Positions 29,375 through 32,636 of a stretch of DNA of 32,636 nt are shown piece after piece. Within the stretch, counting starts at the first letter, position 1, and every line of letters starts with the position of its first letter. Under the pieces are notes generated by a model. That model was not told the DNA's origin and ran no database searches. It saw nothing but the letters and a program-made list of their open reading frames with translations. Position numbers and translations under genes: made by a program. Source of the stretch: a virus; the IMG/VR virus record IMGVR_UViG_3300048837_002347, positions 1 through 32,636 of that record; one strand, written 5' to 3'.

Positions 29375-30939
29375 GCCGCCTCCTCCATCTTACGGTCGAT
29401 CAGCGAGCGAATGCTTGTGGGCCTGAAGGTGACGGACACAGTGCCCGCGTCGCCGTCGTACTCCACCGTCGAGATCAGCAACTTCAGCAGGCGGGCCTGC
29501 TCGCGCGGGACCAGACCCTGCCAGAGACCGTCGAAGTCGGCAAACACCGCGCGGGCGTTGGCCTGGGTGACGATCTGCCCCTCCAACGCGGCGATCCGAG
29601 CGTCGAGTTCGGGCAAACGCTGGTCGGCCACCGATAGGCGGGTGTGCAGGTCGGCAATGCGCCCGGTCACGTCCGTCGTGGTCTTGCCGCTCGTGGTGAG
29701 CTGCTGGAGTTCCCTGTCATGCCGGGCGCGTTCCTGCCGAACGTCGTCGCGATCCCGCCGAGCGGTCGCCAGTTCGCCCTCAATCGCGGCGTGCGCGTCG
29801 CTGATAACGCGGGCAAGCAGGGCTTCGTCCTGTGCCAGACCTCGCACCTCGTCGATGACCACGCGCTCGATCTCGCCGGCGGGCAGCATGCCGGAGGAGC
29901 AGACATCGCTGCCGTTCTTGATGGCGTGCGTGCAGCGGTAGTAGCGGTAAAAGGTACGGCCCTTACCGCTGTTGAACGTGTGCGACATGGCCGTGCCGCA
30001 GGACTTGCAGCGAAGCAGCCCGCGCAGCAGCGCCCCATACTTGTTGCGGACCTCCGCGCCACCGGTTCGCCCGTTGAACTTAAGCTGCTGCTGAACCTTG
30101 TCGAACAGGGTCTGGTCGATGATCGGCTCGTGCTCGCCCGGATGGAGTTCTCCTTTGAACCGCCGCTTGCCCGTGTAGGTCGGGTTGGTCAGCAACTGGT
30201 ACAAGGTCGCCTTGTCGAAGGGCCGACCGCCGAGCTCGCGGCCCTTCTTGGTGACACGCCCCTTGTTGACCCACCCCCGGCGTGCCAGTTCCTTCACCAC
30301 GGGCAGAAGCGACGCTTCCTGGAGGTACATGCGGAAGATCTCGCGGACGCGGCCCGCCTCTTTGGCGTTGATGACGAGTTTGGGGCTGGGGCCGGAGCGG
30401 GCCACGTCGTAGCCGAGAACCGGCGCTCCGCCGATCCATTTGCCCTTGCGGGCCTGGGCGGCAAGCTTGTCACGGATGCGTTCGCCGATGATCTCTCGCT
30501 CAAACTGGGCGAACGAGAGCAGGATGTTCAACGTCAGCCGGCCCATCGAGTGGCTGGTGTTGAACTGCTGCGTCACCGAGACAAACGAGACCTGTTTGGC
30601 CTCGAACACCTGCATGATGCGAGCGAAGTCCATCAGGGAGCGGGACAGGCGGTCGACCTTGTAGACGACCACGCAGTCGATCTTCCCCGCGTCAATATCA
30701 CGCAGAAGCCGATCCAGCGCTGGACGGTCCATGCTGCCGCCGGAGTAGCCGCCGTCGTCATAGCGGTCAGGCAGCGCCGTCCACCCCTCAGCCCTCTGGC
30801 TGGCGATGTACGCCTCGGCGCTCTCACGCTGGGCGTCCAGCGAGTTGAACTCCTGCTCCAGCCCCTCCTCGGTCGATTTCCGGGTGTAGATGGCGCAGCG
30901 CGTCGTCTGGCGCTCGGGTTTCTTGGGGGCTCGGCTCAT
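29371..30939 (-). CDS. Large serine recombinase (integrase/excisionase)
   Basis: This 522-residue protein should integrate and excise the element. The resolvase domain (residues 13-160) has the catalytic Ser22 in YTRKSTEEG, DGGYSGGSMDRPAL and VYKVDRLSRSLMDFA. A recombinase domain follows (about 165-285; GKWIGGAPVLGYD, LLTNPTYTGKRRF). A zinc ribbon (CKSC, then a Cys in YYRCTHA and in SDVC) and a long coiled coil (about 385-460) complete the fold. These are the parts of phiC31-type integrases. The ATG at 30939 has GGGAG 7 bases upstream and overlaps the previous TGA. The frame extending to 31038 is spurious. Confidence 0.93.
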   Translation of the reverse strand: MSRAPKKPERQTTRCAIYTRKSTEEGLEQEFNSLDAQRESAEAYIASQRAEGWTALPDRYDDGGYSGGSMDRPALDRLLRDIDAGKIDCVVVYKVDRLSRSLMDFARIMQVFEAKQVSFVSVTQQFNTSHSMGRLTLNILLSFAQFEREIIGERIRDKLAAQARKGKWIGGAPVLGYDVARSGPSPKLVINAKEAGRVREIFRMYLQEASLLPVVKELARRGWVNKGRVTKKGRELGGRPFDKATLYQLLTNPTYTGKRRFKGELHPGEHEPIIDQTLFDKVQQQLKFNGRTGGAEVRNKYGALLRGLLRCKSCGTAMSHTFNSGKGRTFYRYYRCTHAIKNGSDVCSSGMLPAGEIERVVIDEVRGLAQDEALLARVISDAHAAIEGELATARRDRDDVRQERARHDRELQQLTTSGKTTTDVTGRIADLHTRLSVADQRLPELDARIAALEGQIVTQANARAVFADFDGLWQGLVPREQARLLKLLISTVEYDGDAGTVSVTFRPTSIRSLIDRKMEEAA

Positions 30940-31445
30940 TTCTGGACTCCCAGCCTGAAGAAGCGGTAGCCGTTCATGTGGCTGCCGGTGATCTTCTTGG
31001 TGAGCGCCGACAGGGTGCGGAATCGCTCGCCGTTGCACTCAAAGGTTCGGCCGTCCTCGAGCACCACGGCTCGGATGGTGCGGCCCTTGTAGACGCGGAC
31101 GAGCGCCGATCCGGGCGGCGGGAGGCGGGGGTCGTTGGGGCGATCCCGGCCCGCCGGGGCGGGCTGCGTCACCGTTACCATCTCGCCGACCTGCGGCGGG
31201 CAGATCATGGTTTTGGGGGCCATGACGCGGATGTCGGCGTCGTTGGCGAGTTCCTTGGCCCGTTTGCGGGCACGCTCGGACAAGTCGCCCTCGGCGTTGG
31301 CCTGAATCCGCCAGGCGACCTTGCGGATGAGGTAGGCCCGATGGCGGGTCCGGCAGGGCTGGCCGTGCAGCTCTCGGTAGCGCTCGGCCAGGTCGCCCGT
31401 GCTCATGCGGTCCAAGGCGGCGATTTGGTTTCCAACGTCGTGCAT
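30936..31445 (-). CDS. DUF2924 family protein
   Basis: This 169-residue protein fits DUF2924. The N-terminal part has MSTGDLAERYRELHGQPCR and YLIRKVAWRIQANAEGDLS. The C-terminal part has GSALVRVYKGRTIRAVVLED, FECNGERFRTLSALTKKITG and NGYRFFRLG, which looks like a small DNA-binding beta domain. DUF2924 genes are regularly found just upstream of large serine recombinases in prophages, so an accessory role in integration is likely but unproven. The stop overlaps the recombinase ATG. Confidence 0.9.
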   Translation of the reverse strand: MHDVGNQIAALDRMSTGDLAERYRELHGQPCRTRHRAYLIRKVAWRIQANAEGDLSERARKRAKELANDADIRVMAPKTMICPPQVGEMVTVTQPAPAGRDRPNDPRLPPPGSALVRVYKGRTIRAVVLEDGRTFECNGERFRTLSALTKKITGSHMNGYRFFRLGVQK

Positions 31446-31485
31446 CGATGCGGCTCCTTGTATGCGGTTTCAGAGAACCGACCCG

Positions 31486-31695
31486 TTAACCCGCGGGTCG
31501 TTGAGCCACACTGAGCCTCGTTTCCGAAGGAAGATCAAGGCCAATTCCAGACCCCGGCGAAGATGATTGATGGGCGTCAGGATTCGATGCTTTGAGGTGC
31601 CGGACGCGGCGCAGCAGGCCGGCGGCCAGGATGCTGGCGACCTCGGCCCGACGCTCGTCGGCGGTCATGGATTCGGGATCGCGGGTCGAGTTCAT
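31486..31695 (-). CDS. Small protein of the DUF2924-recombinase cassette
   Basis: This 69-residue protein begins MNSTRDPESMTADERRAEVA and continues SILAAGLLRRVRHLK, with a Ser/Pro-rich middle and a C-terminal LPSETRLSV. I recognise this pattern from small ORFs that precede DUF2924 genes in similar integration cassettes. No function is known. GGGAG precedes the ATG, and motif copy 3 lies 33 bases upstream. It is the first gene of the integration operon. Confidence 0.8.
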   Translation of the reverse strand: MNSTRDPESMTADERRAEVASILAAGLLRRVRHLKASNPDAHQSSSPGSGIGLDLPSETRLSVAQRPAG

Positions 31696-31728
31696 GGCAG
31701 GCTCCCAGGGGCGGTGCTGATGCCGCCG

Positions 31729-31746
31729 TCACTAGTTACCTATGCC
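31729..31746 (-). promoter_or_regulatory. Phage operon motif, copy 3
   Basis: This is the third identical TCACTAGTTACCTATGCC. It lies 33 bases before the start of the integration operon, close to the spacing seen for copy 1 (27 bases to the preferred start). Unlike copies 1 and 2, the flank beyond GCC is ATTTGCG, so conservation stops sharply at the motif. That sharp edge supports selection on the 18 bases themselves. Confidence 0.65.
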
Positions 31747-31847
31747 ATTTGCGCGAGGCGCGCCCACTTCCGTTAACCGCATGAGGAGGGTTATAGTCTG
31801 TCCCATGAAATGTGATTGCGGTTCTCTACACGGCACGGAGGCCAGCC

Positions 31848-32192
31848 ATGAGCACGACAGCGCGGAAGCAACTTGACACCCTTAAGCGAAGGCTTGTCCC
31901 GCCAGCCGTGGTGCCTCTCATAGAGGTCTACACGAGCGACAATCGCAAATGGAACTCGAACCATCGCACTTCTGCCCAAGACCAGCTTCTCCAAGCGGTC
32001 AGAGAGGCCGAGACCATCGACGCGCTGCGTGAGTGGATACTCGCCCAGCGATACAGCGGTGTTCTCGTGGAAGTTTGGTTTGCGTTCCGCTGCTTCCGGT
32101 TCGCGGCAGATGCCGTCCTGCCTGAGGATGATCTTCAGACGGCAAGGTTGGTTATCGAGGCGTATGTGCGAGACTTCTACCGTGTCGCCTGA
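31848..32192 (+). CDS. Hypothetical protein
   Basis: This 114-residue protein starts MSTTARKQLDTLKRRLVPPA and contains QDQLLQAVREAETIDALREW, then VLVEVWFAFRCFRFAADAVL. It looks mainly helical, without membrane segments or known motifs. GGAGG stands 6 bases before the ATG; an upstream in-frame start at 31812 lacks a site. It is divergent from the integration operon, and its codons are less GC-biased than those of the phage genes. It may be host DNA or recent cargo. No family recognised. Confidence 0.72.
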   Translation: MSTTARKQLDTLKRRLVPPAVVPLIEVYTSDNRKWNSNHRTSAQDQLLQAVREAETIDALREWILAQRYSGVLVEVWFAFRCFRFAADAVLPEDDLQTARLVIEAYVRDFYRVA

Positions 32193-32264
32193 TTCTCGCT
32201 TGCTGGACACGCCGAGGGACGGCGCACGACCGCGCAATGCGAGCGACGCTTGGAGGACTTAGCT

Positions 32265-32636
32265 ATGGCGAAGGTTACGAAGGGCATGTCAATCGAGGAG
32301 GTGCGGCAGATCTGGCGTCCTCTCGCCGAGGCGAAAACGAAGGAGATAATCGATAGGTACTATGCCCAGCGTCCCTATTCCGGGGGGCGTGAAGGCCTCG
32401 GAATCTATGGCCAGTTCCAGGAGCGTGCCGCCCGCGAGAAGGTGCGGTTGGCAGTCCGGCTTCTTCAGCGGGCCGGGCTACAGGTGACCTTCACGACGAT
32501 CAACAAGGTTACGGGGCAGTCGCGGAGTACCATCAGCAACTACTGGGCTCCACCGACGGAACCGGCTGTTCCGCCCCCAGCGCCAACAGAAGACGAAGGA
32601 CCGCCGCCGCCGACCTATCGGTTCCCAGGGACGTAG
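32265..32636 (+). CDS. Hypothetical protein with possible HTH and Pro-rich tail
   Basis: This 123-residue protein begins MAKVTKGMSIEEVRQIWRPL. Residues 70-100 (RLLQRAGLQVTFTTINKVTG, then SRSTISNYW) read as a helix-turn-helix of the type that recognises DNA in replication or partition regulators. The last 25 residues are Pro-rich (PAVPPPAPTEDEGPPPP). GGAGG is 8 bases before the ATG. It lies 72 bases after the previous gene on the same strand and ends at the window edge with TAG. Function unknown. Confidence 0.72.
   Translation: MAKVTKGMSIEEVRQIWRPLAEAKTKEIIDRYYAQRPYSGGREGLGIYGQFQERAAREKVRLAVRLLQRAGLQVTFTTINKVTGQSRSTISNYWAPPTEPAVPPPAPTEDEGPPPPTYRFPGT

Larger units (their letters stand above)
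1..31746. mobile_element. Prophage or phage-derived element (partial)
   Basis: Terminase, portal, protease-capsid fusion, replication and recombination proteins, a sigma-like factor and a large serine recombinase lie together almost without gaps. The same 18-bp motif precedes the morphogenesis, replication and integration blocks, which ties the recombinase module to the phage modules. The left end is open because tail and lysis genes are not in the window. The right end is uncertain: I placed it at the outermost motif copy beside the recombinase cassette. No duplicated attachment site could be seen. Confidence 0.75.

Noticed and set aside
31791-32237. Minus-strand frame of 148 codons opposite the hypothetical gene at 31848
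   Set aside because: The plus-strand gene has a GGAGG at proper distance and better composition; the antisense frame has neither.
1-32636. CRISPR array, insertion sequence or rRNA
   Set aside because: No regularly spaced direct repeats, transposase motifs or rRNA-like sequence were seen; the only multi-copy sequences are the short motifs described.

Overview
The window looks like most of a GC-rich prophage (or phage-derived mobile element) from a GC-rich bacterium. The gene set and style (DUF2190 protein, protease-capsid fusion, DUF2924/large serine recombinase cassette) remind me of Planctomycetota, but this host assignment is an impression, not a demonstration. Codon third positions are almost all G or C, so the antisense strand is full of long spurious ORFs. 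I annotated only frames with family motifs, sensible ribosome binding sites or tight operon spacing.

Layout from left to right. (1) 1-7394, minus strand: head morphogenesis. In transcription order these are a small possible terminase-associated protein, a GpA-type large terminase, a small linker protein, a lambda-type portal, a prohead protease-capsid fusion, a DUF2190 decoration protein, a possible head-completion protein and a coiled-coil/membrane protein. Tail genes would lie beyond position 1. (2) 7499-10673, plus strand: an inverted accessory block with an amidoligase, a class II glutamine amidotransferase, three small proteins and a HARE-HTH protein. It has two related leader sequences and a probable terminator. 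(3) 10680-20797, minus strand: replication, recombination and regulation. It holds a sigma-like factor, a PD-(D/E)XK exonuclease, a winged-helix protein, a Sak4-like ATPase, a DUF669 protein, a membrane protein, a RusA resolvase, an SF2 helicase, a free zinc-ribbon peptide, a Prim-Pol/DUF3987 primase-helicase and a ParB-like/DNA methyltransferase fusion. A cluster of TTTCACC iterons lies next to the primase gene. (4) 20963-28944, minus strand: a self-contained unit with its own promoter and terminator: HsdR, an HsdM-half-HsdS fusion, an XRE regulator, an ImmA/IrrE peptidase and two unrecognised proteins. I read this as defence cargo. (5) 28982-31695, minus strand: the integration module (small protein, DUF2924 protein, large serine recombinase, HTH protein). 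(6) 31848-32636, plus strand: two unrecognised small genes, possibly outside the element.

The most striking non-coding signal is an identical 18-bp sequence, TCACTAGTTACCTATGCC, present three times in the same orientation. Each copy lies just upstream of the first gene of a different phage operon (portal/capsid block, replication block, integration block). A phage-encoded sigma-like factor is encoded directly upstream of the middle copy, so a phage-specific regulon is a reasonable hypothesis. The best candidates for something undescribed are this regulon, the amidoligase/amidotransferase block with its paired leaders, and the RM operon carrying two unknown genes.
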